Assembly: GCA_034932685.1 (NCBI GenBank) | Contig: JAYFOM010000012.1 | Location: forward strand, 73,010-137,009 | Direction of reading: 5' to 3' | Source: JAQUCI01 sp034932685 | GTDB lineage: Bacteria > Bacillota_I > Bacilli_A > Erysipelotrichales > Erysipelotrichaceae | Length of the DNA stretch: 64,000 nt | Shown: positions 52,253-62,475 of the stretch, piece after piece | How the letters are laid out: every line of letters begins with the position of its first letter | Position numbering within the stretch: the first letter of the stretch is position 1 | Notes under the pieces: generated by a model | Databases searched by the model: none | Seen by the model: the letters and a program-made list of their open reading frames with translations, nothing else | What the model was told of the DNA's origin: nothing | Made by a program: the position numbers and the translations under genes

Positions 52253-54139
52253 ATGGGCAACTTTGTTTTGACTAGCGATGAACAATACCTGTTTGCACAG
52301 GGTACATACTATCATAGTTTTTTAAAGTTCGGGGCACATCCTTATTTTGAAAATGAGCAACAGGGTTATCACTTTCAAGTTTGGTGTCCAAATGTTAAGA
52401 CGGTAAGCGTTGTTGGTGATTTCAATGATTGGAATATTAATGCCAATATCCTTAAACCATTAAATAATAGTGGTATATGGTATGGTTTTATACCAAACAT
52501 TCGTGATTGCTATAGCTACAAGTATGCCATTATGACCACAAACAACGAAGTATTATATAAAGCTGACCCGTACGCCTTTTATGCAGGAATCGCCCCTGAA
52601 ACAACATCTATGACCTTTGATATCGATAATTTTGCTTGGCAAGACGATAAATGGTTAAAAAAGCGTAAACGTCAAAACAAAATGACAAGCCCCCTTAATA
52701 TCTATGAAGTACATCTAGGTTCTTGGAAAACAGAAAAAGATGGTTCACACTACTCATATCAACGCTTAACGCAAGAACTTATCCCTTACGTTAAAACAAT
52801 GGGTTATACTCATATTGAACTAATGCCTGTTATGGAACATCCCTTTGGTGGCTCATGGGGCTATCAAATCACCGGTTATTACGCTCCTACCTCTCGCTAT
52901 GGTAACCCAAAAGAATTCATGCAGTTTATTAATACATGCCACCTTAATGATATTGGTGTAATCCTAGATTGGGTGCCAGGGCATTTTTGCCGTGATGCAC
53001 ATGGTCTTGGTCGCTTTAATGGTAAGAAAATGTATGAGAGTAGCGATCATGAACAATGGGGTACTTATAATTTTGATTATAGTAAAGGTCAAGTACTAAG
53101 TTTTCTAATATCTAATGCTTTTTATTGGCTAGAGAAATATCATATTGATGGTTTCCGCATGGATGGTGTAACTAGTATGTTATATCTTAATTATGGCAGC
53201 ATCAGCAATCGCAAAAAACGTTTAAACATTTATGGCAAAGAAGAAAATTTGGATGCGATCAACTTCATTCAAACTGTTAATACCAAGATTGGTATTAAAT
53301 TCGCTGATGTTATCATGATCGCTGAAGAAAGTACTGCTTGGCCACTAGTAACATATCCACCTGATGCTGGTGGTCTTGGCTTTCACTTTAAGTGGGATAT
53401 GGGTTGGATGAATGATACCCTTAATTACATCAAGACTGATTTTCCTTATCGCTATAATAATCATAATCTACTAACATTCTCAATGATGTATGCATTTAAT
53501 GAGAATTTTATCTTACCTTTATCACATGACGAGGTTGTTCATGGTAAAGCTTCTTTGATTGGTCGCATGCCTGGCGATTATTGGAAACAATTTGCTGGCT
53601 TAAGACTATTAGCTTTATATCAAATATGTCATCCAGGAGCTAAACTTAGTTTCATGGGAAATGAATTTGCTCAGTTTATCGAATGGCGCTATTATGAAAC
53701 GCTTGAGTGGTTTCTATTAAAGTATGATAGTCATCGTTTACATCAAGCGTTCGTTGCTAAATTAAATCATCTTTACTTAAAAGAAAAAGCCCTTTTTGAA
53801 CTTGATCATTCTTGGGCAGGTTTTAGTTGGATTGACGCTGATAATACTGATCAATCAGTTCTGATATTTAAGCGTTGCGCTAATAATAGTGATCAAGATC
53901 TAATCATTGTTTTAAACTTCTTAACTGATGCTCATGAGCATTTCCGTATTGGAGTTGATAGTCTTGGTACTTATAAAGAACTATTAAATACTGATGATCA
54001 AACTTTCGGCGGTTCAAATGTCATTAATAAAGGTAAGTTAAAAAGTGAAAATGTGCCATTTCATAAACAACCATACTCATTAACATTAAGGATTCCCCCT
54101 ATTGGTGGTTTGATCATCAAAAAGATCAAGAATTTGTAA
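52253..54139 (+). CDS. glgB: 1,4-alpha-glucan branching enzyme
   Basis: GlgB makes alpha-1,6 branches in glycogen. The 628-residue protein has a short N-terminal domain and CBM48-like module (WCPNVKTVSVVGDFNDWN near residue 45), then the GH13 core (DWVPGHFCRDAHG, nucleophile Asp in GFRMDGVTS, Glu in IAEESTAWP, LSHDEVVHGK). The start is placed at ATG 52253 because GGGAG of the upstream ATG (52241) then serves as the ribosome site; 52241 remains possible. It leads glgB-glgP-glgA-GH13/GH77. Confidence 0.95.
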   Translation: MGNFVLTSDEQYLFAQGTYYHSFLKFGAHPYFENEQQGYHFQVWCPNVKTVSVVGDFNDWNINANILKPLNNSGIWYGFIPNIRDCYSYKYAIMTTNNEVLYKADPYAFYAGIAPETTSMTFDIDNFAWQDDKWLKKRKRQNKMTSPLNIYEVHLGSWKTEKDGSHYSYQRLTQELIPYVKTMGYTHIELMPVMEHPFGGSWGYQITGYYAPTSRYGNPKEFMQFINTCHLNDIGVILDWVPGHFCRDAHGLGRFNGKKMYESSDHEQWGTYNFDYSKGQVLSFLISNAFYWLEKYHIDGFRMDGVTSMLYLNYGSISNRKKRLNIYGKEENLDAINFIQTVNTKIGIKFADVIMIAEESTAWPLVTYPPDAGGLGFHFKWDMGWMNDTLNYIKTDFPYRYNNHNLLTFSMMYAFNENFILPLSHDEVVHGKASLIGRMPGDYWKQFAGLRLLALYQICHPGAKLSFMGNEFAQFIEWRYYETLEWFLLKYDSHRLHQAFVAKLNHLYLKEKALFELDHSWAGFSWIDADNTDQSVLIFKRCANNSDQDLIIVLNFLTDAHEHFRIGVDSLGTYKELLNTDDQTFGGSNVINKGKLKSENVPFHKQPYSLTLRIPPIGGLIIKKIKNL

Positions 54140-54189
54140 TCTAAACCAATTTAAGCTAAGATACAACAAGAAGTAGAAGGACGGATAGT

Positions 54190-56607
54190 ATGTTCAAAGA
54201 TAAGAAAGATTTTATAAAACAATACCGAAAACACATCGCTGAAGAAAAAGGCAAAGAGTTTGAAGTATGTTCAACAAACGAAAGATATATGATGTTAGCC
54301 CACTTGATCGCGCAAAGAGCTCGTGATATTAAAGCACTTAACGCTGAGCAAGTTAAGACTAATGGTGATAAAACCATATACTATTTCTCCATTGAATTTT
54401 TACTTGGTAAACTGTTAGAAAATTACCTACAGAACTTTAATGTTTTAGATATTGTTAGATCAGGATTAGCTGATCTTGGTGAAGATATTGAGGTCTTATT
54501 TGCCCAAGAACGCGATGCTGGGCTTGGTAATGGTGGTTTGGGACGCTTAGCTGCGTGTTTCATCGATTCATTAGCCACACTAAACATAGAGGGTCATGGC
54601 AATGGTATTCGCTATCGCTATGGTTTATTTCATCAGAAAATCGAAGACAACTCCCAGATTGAATACCCAGATAACTGGCTAAAAGGTGGTTACCCATGGG
54701 AAGTTCGCGATCCAGAACACGCTGTCATCATTAACTTTAATGGCAAAACTGTATGTCACCAAGATAATGACAAATCTATCTACCGATGGGAAAATACCGA
54801 TAAGATCTTAGCTGTTCCTTATTATGTACCAATTGTTGGTCATAATGGTAAAACCGTTAATAATCTATGTCTCTGGAGTGCTGAGCCATATGAAGAAGCC
54901 TTCGATATGGACGCTTTTAATCGTGGTGAGTATAGTACAGCAGTTAAATTTCGCTCAGATGTTGAAGCTATTACTAGCATCTTATATCCAAATGAAAATG
55001 CTGATCCAGGAAAAGTATTACGCTTAAAACAAGAGTACATGTTTGTGGCAGCTGGATTAAAAAATATTATCATAGACTTTAAAAACCGCTATCAATCAGA
55101 GTGGCATTTATTTGATAAGAAAATTGCCATTCATACTAATGACACCCATCCTTCTTTATGTGCTCCTGAACTGATGCGTTTATTGATTGATGAAGAAGGA
55201 CTTGATTGGGATACAGCATGGCATATTACCATCAATACGCTATCATACACCAATCACACTATATTACCAGAAGCCAGCGAAAAATGGCCAATCGACATGT
55301 TTAGAAAACTTCTTCCTCGTGTTTACGATATGATTGAGGAAATTGATAGACGCTATCGCGAAGCTTTTGATAAAAATATCGATAATTGGCAAGAGCTGTT
55401 AAAAAACACAACAATATTATGGGATAATCAAGTGAGAATGGCTAATTTGTCTATTATAGCTGGTCACGCTGTCAACGGCGTATCCGCATTACACACAAAA
55501 ATCTTAATGAGCGATACCTTAAAAGACTTTTATCAATTAATGCCAGAAAAATTCGTTAATGTGACAAATGGAGTTTCACATCGACGCTTTTTAGTACAAG
55601 CAAATCCTGGATTAGCTAAACTTATAAACAAACAGATTGGTGATGATTGGATAAGTAATATTGATCACTTAAATAAACTATTACCCTACCAGAAAAATCG
55701 TAAGTTCTTAAAACAGTTAGCTAGCATCAAACATGAGAATAAAGAAAGATTAGCATCCTATATCCTTAAGACATCCGGATTAGTTGTAGATCCAAGTTCG
55801 ATATTTGATGTTCAAGTTAAAAGATTTCATGCTTATAAAAGACAATTATTAAACATATTTAAAGTCATGACTTTATACAATCAACTTATCGATGATCCAA
55901 ACTTTGATATAACACCTACCACCTTCATCTTTGCTGGTAAAGCTGCTCAAGGTTATGAGTTCGCCAAGGAAACGATTAGACTAATCAATACTGTTGGTAG
56001 TCGTATCAACAACGATCATCGGGTGAATCACAAAATCAAAGTTGCTTTTATCGAGGATTTCGCTGTTTCTAACGCCCAATTGATATATCCTGCGGCTGAT
56101 ATTAGCGAGCAGATATCAACAGCTGGCCTTGAAGCATCCGGAACTGGTAACATGAAGTTCATGATGAATGGGGCTCTAACATTGGGTACTCTAGATGGTG
56201 CAACTGTTGAAATATATGAAGCCGTAGGCCCTGAAAACATCTTTATCTTTGGCTTATCAACCGAAATGATTGATAATTATAAGCAAAACGCATCCTATCT
56301 TGCTTGGGAAGAGTATAGCAATGATCATCGACTTAAAAAGGTTATCGATCAATTAACGGATGGTACTTATAGTGGTAATGGTAAAAACTTTGTTGTTATC
56401 GCTGATGGCTTATTAAAAGGTAATGATCAATACTTCACACTTAAAGATTTTGATGATTATATGACAATGTGGACAAAGATGAATCACTTATACCGTGATA
56501 GTGATACTTGGCAGAAACTCGCATTAAATAACATCGCACGCTCCGGCTATTTCGCAAGTGATCGCTCCATTAATGACTATTATAATAAAATATGGCATAA
56601 GAAATGA
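54190..56607 (+). CDS. glgP: Glycogen phosphorylase
   Basis: This 805-residue PLP enzyme releases glucose-1-phosphate from glycogen. It contains the PLP-binding EASGTGNMKFMMNGAL with the Schiff-base Lys, DAGLGNGGLGRLAACF near residue 115 and IHTNDTHPSLCAPELMRLL. Length is typical. It lies between glgB and glgA, so synthesis and breakdown enzymes are co-expressed. RBS AAGGACGG is moderate. Confidence 0.96.
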   Translation: MFKDKKDFIKQYRKHIAEEKGKEFEVCSTNERYMMLAHLIAQRARDIKALNAEQVKTNGDKTIYYFSIEFLLGKLLENYLQNFNVLDIVRSGLADLGEDIEVLFAQERDAGLGNGGLGRLAACFIDSLATLNIEGHGNGIRYRYGLFHQKIEDNSQIEYPDNWLKGGYPWEVRDPEHAVIINFNGKTVCHQDNDKSIYRWENTDKILAVPYYVPIVGHNGKTVNNLCLWSAEPYEEAFDMDAFNRGEYSTAVKFRSDVEAITSILYPNENADPGKVLRLKQEYMFVAAGLKNIIIDFKNRYQSEWHLFDKKIAIHTNDTHPSLCAPELMRLLIDEEGLDWDTAWHITINTLSYTNHTILPEASEKWPIDMFRKLLPRVYDMIEEIDRRYREAFDKNIDNWQELLKNTTILWDNQVRMANLSIIAGHAVNGVSALHTKILMSDTLKDFYQLMPEKFVNVTNGVSHRRFLVQANPGLAKLINKQIGDDWISNIDHLNKLLPYQKNRKFLKQLASIKHENKERLASYILKTSGLVVDPSSIFDVQVKRFHAYKRQLLNIFKVMTLYNQLIDDPNFDITPTTFIFAGKAAQGYEFAKETIRLINTVGSRINNDHRVNHKIKVAFIEDFAVSNAQLIYPAADISEQISTAGLEASGTGNMKFMMNGALTLGTLDGATVEIYEAVGPENIFIFGLSTEMIDNYKQNASYLAWEEYSNDHRLKKVIDQLTDGTYSGNGKNFVVIADGLLKGNDQYFTLKDFDDYMTMWTKMNHLYRDSDTWQKLALNNIARSGYFASDRSINDYYNKIWHKK

Positions 56608-56643
56608 CCAGTATAAGAAGACTGATGATCAAGGAGTGCTAAT

Positions 56644-58119
56644 ATGCCCAGAAGAAAATTGCGGATTCTTTTTGCCAGTAGTGAAGTTGATCCCTTTATT
56701 AAAACAGGGGGGTTAGCAGATGTAGCTTCTGCTTTACCAAAAGCAATGGCAAAACTTGGTTGTGATATTAGGGTAATAATGCCTAAATATCAAACCATTC
56801 CAGAGAACTATCAAGTTAAAATGAAAAATTTAACGTCTTTTACAGTTCCCTTAGGATGGCGTCAACAATACTGTGGTGTCGATAAAATGATTTTAGATAA
56901 TATTACTTATTATTTTATCGATAATGAATACTATTTTAAACGTGATAAAATCTATGGTCATTATGATGATGGTGAACGCTTCGCTTTCTTTGCTAAAGCA
57001 ATTTGTACTAGTCTTGCTTATCTTGATGATTTCAAGTGTGACATTCTCCATTGTAATGATTGGCATACAGCCCTTGTTCCTGTTTATCTCAGGGAGTCTT
57101 TTAAAGATGACCCCTTATATGCAAACATAAAAACAATCTTCACTGTTCATAACACTAAATTTCAAGGTATTTATTCTGATTACATGCTTAGTGATGTATT
57201 AGGATTACACTACTACAAAGCTGCTGTTGATCAGCTTTATCATAAGTATAAAGCAATAAATTACATGAAAGGTGCTTTATCTTACAGTGATCTTATCACT
57301 ACAGTTAGTCCAAGTTACGCCGAAGAGATAAAAACCAAAACTTACGGCGAAGGTTTAGATGAGATATTTTCAAGACGACATCAGGTATTGCATGGTATCA
57401 TCAATGGTATTGATAATGATCAGTATGATCCCGCAACCGATAAGCTAATAGTTCAACCATTCACTATTGATACGATCAAAGAAAAACATAAAAATCGACA
57501 AGCAATAAGAAAAGAACTTGGTCTAGATATAAACACTAATGATCCGTTAGTGATCATTATTTCACGTTTAAGCGAGCAAAAAGGCATGGAACTGATCAAA
57601 CACGTCATGCATGAGATCGTGTCTTTACCAATGCAGTTTGTTATTCTTGGTACTGGTGATAAAGAGTATGAGGATATGTTTAGATATTGGGCTAATCTTC
57701 ATAGTAATAAAATGGCGGCTTGCATTACTTTTGATTCAGCTTTATCACATCGCTTATATGCTGGAGCTGATCTTTTATTAATGCCTTCGCAATTTGAACC
57801 CTGTGGTTTATCACAAATGATCGCTATGCGTTATGGGGTATTACCAATAGTACGTGAAGTTGGTGGATTAAAAGATAGTGTGATCGCTTATGATCGTTTT
57901 GCAAAGACGGGAACTGGCTTTTCCTTTGCAAACTATAATGCTCATGAGTTTTTATATACTGTAACTGATGCTGTTGATATATATCATAATAATCAAGACG
58001 ATTGGAACATTTTAGTTACTAATGCTATGGCAACTGATTTTAGTTGGGAAAAATCAGCTAGACAATACTTATCATTATATCAATCATTAAAACCAGAGGT
58101 TTATGGCTACTACAAATGA
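56644..58119 (+). CDS. glgA: Glycogen synthase (ADP-glucose)
   Basis: GlgA extends alpha-1,4-glucan from ADP-glucose. The 491-residue GT5 enzyme has the substrate loop IKTGGLADVASALPKA near residue 20, a central HNDWHTAL-like CNDWHTALVP, and PSQFEPCGLSQMIAMRYG near the C-terminus. ADP-glucose comes from glgC-glgD on the opposite strand. AAGGAG lies ahead of the ATG; the stop overlaps the next gene by 4 bases. Confidence 0.96.
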   Translation: MPRRKLRILFASSEVDPFIKTGGLADVASALPKAMAKLGCDIRVIMPKYQTIPENYQVKMKNLTSFTVPLGWRQQYCGVDKMILDNITYYFIDNEYYFKRDKIYGHYDDGERFAFFAKAICTSLAYLDDFKCDILHCNDWHTALVPVYLRESFKDDPLYANIKTIFTVHNTKFQGIYSDYMLSDVLGLHYYKAAVDQLYHKYKAINYMKGALSYSDLITTVSPSYAEEIKTKTYGEGLDEIFSRRHQVLHGIINGIDNDQYDPATDKLIVQPFTIDTIKEKHKNRQAIRKELGLDINTNDPLVIIISRLSEQKGMELIKHVMHEIVSLPMQFVILGTGDKEYEDMFRYWANLHSNKMAACITFDSALSHRLYAGADLLLMPSQFEPCGLSQMIAMRYGVLPIVREVGGLKDSVIAYDRFAKTGTGFSFANYNAHEFLYTVTDAVDIYHNNQDDWNILVTNAMATDFSWEKSARQYLSLYQSLKPEVYGYYK

Positions 58120-61100
58120 GTTTATATCATAATACTCGCGATCTGAAGTGTCGCCAACCCTTTGGGGCTGTTACAACTAATACAAAAGTCAAACTATCTT
58201 TATTTGCGTTTGAACATGATGAAATAGCATGTTACTGTCGTTTATGGCATGATGATCAAGTTACCTTATTAGCGATGAAAGCAAATAAGACAAAAGATGG
58301 ACAAGCTTTTACTTGTGAGATATTCGCTGATCATCCAAGTATTATTTGGTACTATTTTATAATTGAATACCCTAATCAAACTAAACAGTATTATGGAGCA
58401 CAACCACATTGTGTAAATGGTTTAGGTCAAACATTTGATCATGAACCTGGTTCTTTTCAATTGACAGTATATCAAAACAAAGAACTACCAAAATGGTACA
58501 AGAACGCTGTTGTCTATCAGATCTTTCCTGACAGTTTTAAGCGCGGTGATGATTTTTCACAAAGAGTCTCAACACTAAAAGAAAAAAGAAATGGTATTAG
58601 TAAAACCCTACGTGATAATTGGCTAGAACCAATCAATTATAAAAAAAATGAAAAAAATGAAGTGATCAGTTGGGATTTTTATGGTGGTACTCTTGATGGT
58701 ATAAGATCAAAACTATCCTACTTATCTGATCTTGGTATTACTGCTATCTATCTTAATCCTATCTTTATGGCAGCTAGTACTCATCGTTATGATACTGCTG
58801 ATTATCTAAAGATTGATCCCTTACTAGGTAATGTTGATAACCTTAAACAATTAATTAGTGAAGCAAAGACATTAAACATCTATATTATATTAGATGGGGT
58901 TTTTAGTCATACTGGAAGTGATTCTATTTATTTTAATAAGTATGGTAATTTTGATAGTATTGGTGCTTATCAAAGTGAGAGTTCACCATATCGCAATTGG
59001 TATATCTTTTCAGATACTAAAATTGGCTATGACTGTTGGTGGAATGTTGCTGACTTACCAAATGTGAATGAAAACATCCAATCATATCGCGATTTTGTGT
59101 ACAACGATAAAGAATCTGTCATAAATACTTGGTCAAGTTTAGGTATTAAAGGATGGCGCCTTGATGTAGCAGATGAACTGCCTGATGATTTCATAAAACA
59201 ATTAAAAGCGAAGTTAATTGAAATCGATGATCAAAATGTCTTAATTGGTGAAGTGTGGGAAGACGCAACCAATAAGATTAGCTATGGAACTCTTAGAAAA
59301 TATCTGATAGATGATTCACTTGATGCTGTAATGAACTACCCAATGCGAGATAGTCTTTTAAATTACCTTATAAATAATACAAGCGCACATGATTTTAGTG
59401 AAGTTCTTTACGCTTTAATGGAAAACTATCCTAAAGATGCTTTCTATGCTTGTTTAAATATCCTTGGCACTCATGATCGCTCACGCGTTTTAACCATCTT
59501 AGGGAGTAACAACTTAAGTGCTGACATCCAAAAACAAAATATGAAACTCGATAATGCCCAAAAAGACCTAGCTAAAAAACGACTATGGTTAGCACTTATC
59601 ATCCAAATGTTAATGCCTGGTGTTCCATCAGTATATTATGGGGACGAGGCAGGTATGGAAGGATTGATGGATCCATTTAATCGTGGACCATATAATTGGG
59701 ATGAAATTGATAAAGACTGTTTCACGATGACAAGAAACGCTATCGCCTTAAGAAAATCTAATACCCTTTTTGTAGATGGTCTATTTAAACCACTAGCATT
59801 CAATGATGATGTCTTTGGTTTTTGGCGTATTAATGATGATGAAAAAGCGCTAGTTTTAGTGAATCGGAATGCCTTTGATACATATGAGCTCGAACTTGAA
59901 AAACAAGATAACATGTATGAACTAGTCAGTGACACAACATTAACAGTTAAAGAGGATAAAATCATTATTTCGCTAAAGCCACTAGCAGCTTATGTTATCT
60001 ATTACCCTAAAACAGAGAGAATCAACAAACCACTAAAGAGTGGATTAGGTGTTTTATGTCATATTACATCACTACCAAACCAACACAAAAAAGGTTGTAT
60101 TAATGATGAAGCTAAAGCCTTTGTTGATAAATTGAATCAGGCAGATTATCGATACTGGCAAATTTTACCATTAAATCCATGTGACATACACCAATCACCT
60201 TATGCTGGTACATCTGCTTTCGCTGGTAACATAGAGCTTTTGCCAATGAGCAAAAAAGAACTAGCAATGAAATTTAAGACATTTCAAACAACCACCCACT
60301 ATCAACGCTTCCTTAATGAGAACATGTATTGGTTAAAGCCTTATGCCTTGTATCAAGTATTAAGTAGAAAATTCAAAGATGATGATTGGCGCAACTGGCC
60401 AAATAAGTATCGTTATTATACAAATGATGTCATCAACAATGAAAAACTTCTATTACAGTGTCAATTCGAATATTATTGTCAGTATCAGTTTTTCAATTCA
60501 TGGCAAGAACTGAAAAGTTATACTAATAGTAAGGATATTTACATAATTGGTGATATTCCCTTCTATGTTGCTTATAAATCCGCTGATGTCTGGTCTAATC
60601 AAGAATATTTCATATTAAATGATGATCATTCACAAAAAGAAGCTGGGGTACCACCAGATTACTTTAGTGTTGATGGTCAACATTGGCAAAATCCCTTATA
60701 TAACTGGCAAAATATAAAGAATGATGATTGGTATTATTGGATCAATAGAATAAAACACTCAATACGATTATATGATTATGTAAGACTAGATCATTTCATT
60801 GGTTTTGAGTCATACTACACAATCATGAAGGATCAACCTGCCGCAACCGGAAGCTATGCTTATGGTCCAGGCTATGAACTATTCAAACGCGCTTATGATT
60901 TATTTGGTAATTTACCACTTATAGCTGAGGATTTAGGAACGATCACACCTGCTGTTTTATCATTGTTAGCACAAACTGGATTTAGTGGTATGGCTGTTTA
61001 TCAGTTTATTCATGATGAAATAGATACTGTGATTCCATCCCTTAAAAATAAAATCTTTTACACCGGTACTCATGATAATCAAACCTTAGTTGGTTGGTGT

Positions 61101-61343
61101 AAAAAAAGATCTTTTAAACAACCCAAAAGAAAAGCTGATCTTATTATCTCTGATTTGTGTTCATCAGATAATAAAGTGATCATATTACCATTACAAGATG
61201 TACTATTACTTGATGATAAAGCAAGAATGAATACCCCAGCAACCACAAAGGGTAATTGGCAGTGGCAAACAACATCAGATGATATCATTAATAGATTATT
61301 ACCACAATTACTGAAATATAAAAACATCTTTGATAAAAAGTAA
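58116..61343 (+). CDS. Fused GH13 alpha-glucan hydrolase and GH77 4-alpha-glucanotransferase
   Basis: This 1075-residue two-enzyme protein has no signal peptide. Residues 1 to about 125 look like a starch-binding N domain. About 126-630 are a neopullulanase/amylopullulanase-like GH13 domain (nucleophile Asp in GWRLDVADELP, Glu in LIGEVWED, LGTHDRSR). About 637-1075 are a MalQ-like GH77 domain (SPYAGTSAFAGN, Asp in VRLDHFIGFESYY, Glu in IAEDLG, YTGTHDNQTLVGW). All catalytic acids are present in both halves. It would open branches and rearrange maltodextrins, a role like the eukaryotic debranching enzyme. Last gene of the glg operon, overlapping glgA by 4 bases. Confidence 0.92.
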   Translation: MSLYHNTRDLKCRQPFGAVTTNTKVKLSLFAFEHDEIACYCRLWHDDQVTLLAMKANKTKDGQAFTCEIFADHPSIIWYYFIIEYPNQTKQYYGAQPHCVNGLGQTFDHEPGSFQLTVYQNKELPKWYKNAVVYQIFPDSFKRGDDFSQRVSTLKEKRNGISKTLRDNWLEPINYKKNEKNEVISWDFYGGTLDGIRSKLSYLSDLGITAIYLNPIFMAASTHRYDTADYLKIDPLLGNVDNLKQLISEAKTLNIYIILDGVFSHTGSDSIYFNKYGNFDSIGAYQSESSPYRNWYIFSDTKIGYDCWWNVADLPNVNENIQSYRDFVYNDKESVINTWSSLGIKGWRLDVADELPDDFIKQLKAKLIEIDDQNVLIGEVWEDATNKISYGTLRKYLIDDSLDAVMNYPMRDSLLNYLINNTSAHDFSEVLYALMENYPKDAFYACLNILGTHDRSRVLTILGSNNLSADIQKQNMKLDNAQKDLAKKRLWLALIIQMLMPGVPSVYYGDEAGMEGLMDPFNRGPYNWDEIDKDCFTMTRNAIALRKSNTLFVDGLFKPLAFNDDVFGFWRINDDEKALVLVNRNAFDTYELELEKQDNMYELVSDTTLTVKEDKIIISLKPLAAYVIYYPKTERINKPLKSGLGVLCHITSLPNQHKKGCINDEAKAFVDKLNQADYRYWQILPLNPCDIHQSPYAGTSAFAGNIELLPMSKKELAMKFKTFQTTTHYQRFLNENMYWLKPYALYQVLSRKFKDDDWRNWPNKYRYYTNDVINNEKLLLQCQFEYYCQYQFFNSWQELKSYTNSKDIYIIGDIPFYVAYKSADVWSNQEYFILNDDHSQKEAGVPPDYFSVDGQHWQNPLYNWQNIKNDDWYYWINRIKHSIRLYDYVRLDHFIGFESYYTIMKDQPAATGSYAYGPGYELFKRAYDLFGNLPLIAEDLGTITPAVLSLLAQTGFSGMAVYQFIHDEIDTVIPSLKNKIFYTGTHDNQTLVGWCKKRSFKQPKRKADLIISDLCSSDNKVIILPLQDVLLLDDKARMNTPATTKGNWQWQTTSDDIINRLLPQLLKYKNIFDKK

Positions 61344-61344
61344 C

Positions 61345-61367
61345 AAAACCACCGTTTGGTGGTTTTT
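61345..61367. terminator. Bidirectional terminator between the glg units
   Basis: A 9-bp stem AAAACCACC / GGTGGTTTT with a GTTT loop, with A and T tracts on both sides, serves both converging glg transcripts. Confidence 0.88.
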
Positions 61368-61368
61368 A

Positions 61369-62475
61369 CTAAATATTTAACTCCTTTTCAACCTTAGGTA
61401 AGATTTGAATATCGTTTTTAGATCCTATGATGGTAACGTTTTTCTTGATCTTGTTATTCTTATCTAGTATTAAGTTCTCTATGTGAGCACCTGATTCAAC
61501 ATGAACTGACTTGAATAAAATACAATTTTTAACAATGGCTCCTTTTTCAACTTTTACCTTGCGTGACAAGATGCTATTTTCAACTGTTCCATCAATTTGA
61601 CAACCCGACTGAATAAGTGAATTCTTAACAATGGCGTTTTTACCGTGCGTAGCTGGTGGTGAGTCTTGAACCTTAGTCATGATTTGGGCATCTTTTGCGA
61701 ATAATGCTACTCTGACATCATGATTTAGTAGTTCCATATTATATTTAAAATAATTCGCGGTAGAAAAAACATTAGCCACAAAGCCATCATATTGATAACC
61801 TCTAATATATAATTTATCGACATCTTGATATAGTGCTTCAAATAAATCCAAATAATCAGCTTGTCCATACCATTCTAAAACTGCTAATAAAAAGTCACGA
61901 CTAATAATAAAGCAATCCATGAACATGCGATCACTTTCTAAAACACCCTTACTAAAACCTTTAACACGATCACTTTCAACAGTAAGTCGGGTTGGATGAA
62001 TATCATCACCCGATGCTATTGTATAAAGCATTGTGATGTCAGCACCACTTTCGCGATGCTCTGCAAACATCGCTTCATAGTTCATGTTATATACAAAATT
62101 GGCGGCTGTTACTAAAACATATGGTGTATCTATGCGTTGGATGTATGTTTTATTATCAACAAAATCACGCAACAGGAATCGATCAAAACTACGATTAATA
62201 CCATAAGCTGATCCAGGTAAAACATATAAGCCACCATGTTTTTTATCTAGCATCCAAGCTTTTGTTGAAGAAATGTGATCAATCAAAGAACGATACTTAA
62301 AAGGAGCGATTATACCAATACTATCAACTGCTGAGTTAACCATGTTTGATAACACAAAATCAATCAAACGATATCTACCACCAAATGGTACAAGCGCGCC
62401 AGAACGTTCAACACTTAAAGCCCCCAAATCCTCAGTTAGATAATTTGTTGAAATTATACCGGTTAATCTGTTCAT
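61369..62475 (-). CDS. glgD: Glucose-1-phosphate adenylyltransferase subunit GlgD
   Basis: GlgD is the GlgC-like partner that raises ADP-glucose pyrophosphorylase activity in low-GC Gram-positives. The 368-residue protein keeps the GlgC fold (GALVPFGGRYRLIDFVLSN near residue 27, C-terminal left-handed helix repeats) but lacks the GGxGxRL nucleotide motif of GlgC, reading STNYLTEDLGALS there. It overlaps glgC by 4 bases. Confidence 0.94.
   Translation of the reverse strand: MNRLTGIISTNYLTEDLGALSVERSGALVPFGGRYRLIDFVLSNMVNSAVDSIGIIAPFKYRSLIDHISSTKAWMLDKKHGGLYVLPGSAYGINRSFDRFLLRDFVDNKTYIQRIDTPYVLVTAANFVYNMNYEAMFAEHRESGADITMLYTIASGDDIHPTRLTVESDRVKGFSKGVLESDRMFMDCFIISRDFLLAVLEWYGQADYLDLFEALYQDVDKLYIRGYQYDGFVANVFSTANYFKYNMELLNHDVRVALFAKDAQIMTKVQDSPPATHGKNAIVKNSLIQSGCQIDGTVENSILSRKVKVEKGAIVKNCILFKSVHVESGAHIENLILDKNNKIKKNVTIIGSKNDIQILPKVEKELNI

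Noticed and set aside
60000..60060. Frameshift or missed stop between the GH13 and GH77 halves
   Set aside because: The frame is continuous with normal linker-like residues and no ribosome site or start codon context for a separate malQ; kept as a true fusion.
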